64,000 nt of DNA, taken from assembly GCF_964204645.1 (NCBI RefSeq), contig NC_134028.1:19876153-19940152 (forward strand), in the 5' to 3' direction. A program made the position numbers and the translations under genes. This stretch comes from Tubulanus polymorphus. Its lineage: Eukaryota > Nemertea > Palaeonemertea > Tubulaniformes > Tubulanidae. This document shows positions 62,970-64,000 of this stretch, piece after piece; position 1 is the first letter of the stretch; every line of letters begins with the position of its first letter. A model generated the notes under the pieces. It made no database searches. It saw only the letters and a program-made list of their open reading frames with translations, and was not told the origin of the DNA.

Positions 62970-64000
62970 ATGGCAGCTAAACCGAATATACTGGAGATAT
63001 TAGCAAAACGCATAATCATTGGCGACGGTTGTTACATGAATACATTCGAAAAAAGAGGATATGTGACTGCTGGGCTGTATACTCCTGAATGCGTTCTAGA
63101 ACATCCTGACGCCGGTAGGTTTTACATGTTTGTGACTTATTCTATTCACAGCCCAACTTTACCCGATCAATTTTAGCACACCTTCCTGCCTGCAACAAAA
63201 TCTATAGTTTCGTGGGCATCATTTTGAATCTAAACAATGACGAACTACGAGGCATCTGCCAGAAAAAAAGTCCTTTAAAATAACCGTTGGGTTATCTTCA
63301 AGTCAAAACGGGGATTAGCCGATAAAAGAAAAATCATTAATTTGCCATTTTTCAGTCAGTGGTTTACACAAAGAATTTGCTCGAGCTGGAGCTGATGTAA
63401 TGCAAGCATTCACCTTTCACGCGACAGATGGAATGCTTCAATGTAGTGAGTCGGCCAAAAATTATAACGTAGGTTGTGGTCTTTATCTATCTCACTCTTA
63501 TTCAACTATTCAGTGACACAAATTGTACTGAATGGTTAGTTCTTTGGTAATGATGTACATATCTATAATGTATTTATCTTAGACCTCTGAAATAAACCAC
63601 GCGGCGTGCGATCTTGCACGTAATGTTGCCACATTATACAATCTACTAGTTTGCGGAGGTTTGTCGCCTACACCGACATATACAGCTGGAAAAGGGAAGG
63701 CAGCAGTTCAAGCAGAATTCGAAAAGCAATGCCAAGTGTTCAAAGAAAAGGATGTCGATTTCTTTATAGCGGAGGTAAAATTCTACTATTCAAGACAAAG
63801 ATGGTATTCATTGGTATTTTACATTGGAATTTCCCTATCAACAAATCGAACTTTTGTATAACACTGTAGAATGTATACATATACTTTTCGAATCCAGTTT
63901 TTCTGTTCAATCGAAGAGATGGAATGGGCGATTGATGTCATGAAGAAATACAACAAACCTATAGCGTGTACGATGAGAATAGGTCCAGTTGGGTGTATGG
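62970..64000 (+). CDS. BHMT: Betaine-homocysteine S-methyltransferase, 5' part
   Basis: Four exons are visible: 62970-63114, 63356-63468, 63583-63774 and from 63898, running off the window. The protein starts [20 protein letters not shown] (the family's N-terminal ILExLxxgexviGDGg motif), then [49 protein letters not shown], and [21 protein letters not shown] with IGPVG. This is the first half of the zinc-dependent TIM barrel; the C-terminal zinc-binding cysteines lie beyond the window. It moves a methyl group from betaine to homocysteine in the cytosol, yielding dimethylglycine and methionine. MRIGPVG replaces the common M(C)IGPxGD, a small departure near the homocysteine site. Confidence 0.93.

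Overview
The window is animal nuclear DNA. Genes are split by GT-AG introns, it is AT-rich, and it is crowded with transposon remains, satellites and microsatellites. The gene set fits a marine invertebrate: a polycystin-1/REJ-like gene, a BMPER/crossveinless-2-like gene, BHMT, a Ly6-like gene, small secreted peptides and an intact Polinton. An echinoderm, hemichordate or lophotrochozoan is plausible. The sequence alone does not settle the phylum.

Layout. 1-3.2 kb holds decayed mobile DNA (a LINE reverse-transcriptase fragment, a Myb/SANT-like pseudogene). 3.2-8.6 kb is a large imperfect inverted duplication with a divergent pair of small secreted-protein genes (copies A and B). 8.6-14.9 kb is repeats plus a Ly6/uPAR-like gene on the minus strand with an out-of-frame start. 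14.97-47.45 kb is a 32-exon polycystin-1-like gene on the minus strand (REJ, mucin-like linker, GAIN/GPS, PLAT, 11-TM channel). It is read here exon by exon, and the phases fit at nearly every junction. 47.45-51.50 kb is a young non-autonomous LTR retrotransposon that abuts the broken 5' end of that gene. 51.5-54.35 kb is a segmental duplication of the peptide-gene locus (copies C and D). 55.5-56.04 kb is an inverted copy of a satellite-bearing element also found in a polycystin intron. At 56.2-57.0 kb lies a cationic antimicrobial-peptide-like gene, at 58.7-62.0 kb the BMPER-like gene (minus), and from 62.97 kb the start of BHMT (plus), cut by the window end.

The centrepiece is a complete 14,466-bp Polinton/Maverick at 20738-35203, inside one polycystin intron. 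It has 409-bp terminal inverted repeats (AG...CT ends) and an exact 6-bp target duplication (GCTGAG). It encodes protein-primed PolB, a retroviral-type integrase with a chromodomain, a packaging ATPase, an adenovirus-type protease, a double-jelly-roll major capsid protein, a penton-like minor capsid protein, and three other small or uncharacterised proteins. All are open and appear intact. Beyond this core set it carries two genes that look like RNA polymerase II initiation factors: a TBP-like protein (178 aa, two TBP repeats) and a spliced protein with two tandem PC4/Sub1-like domains and an N-terminal basic nuclear signal. I read this as a possible element-encoded transcription-initiation module in a virus-like transposon. 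That is the most unusual signal in the window.

A second theme is rearrangement. The LTR element has one flank in a polycystin exon and the other in the 5' intron of peptide-gene copy C, with no target duplication. This suggests recombination between two copies of the element, which cut off the 5' part of the polycystin gene and placed copy C directly behind an LTR.
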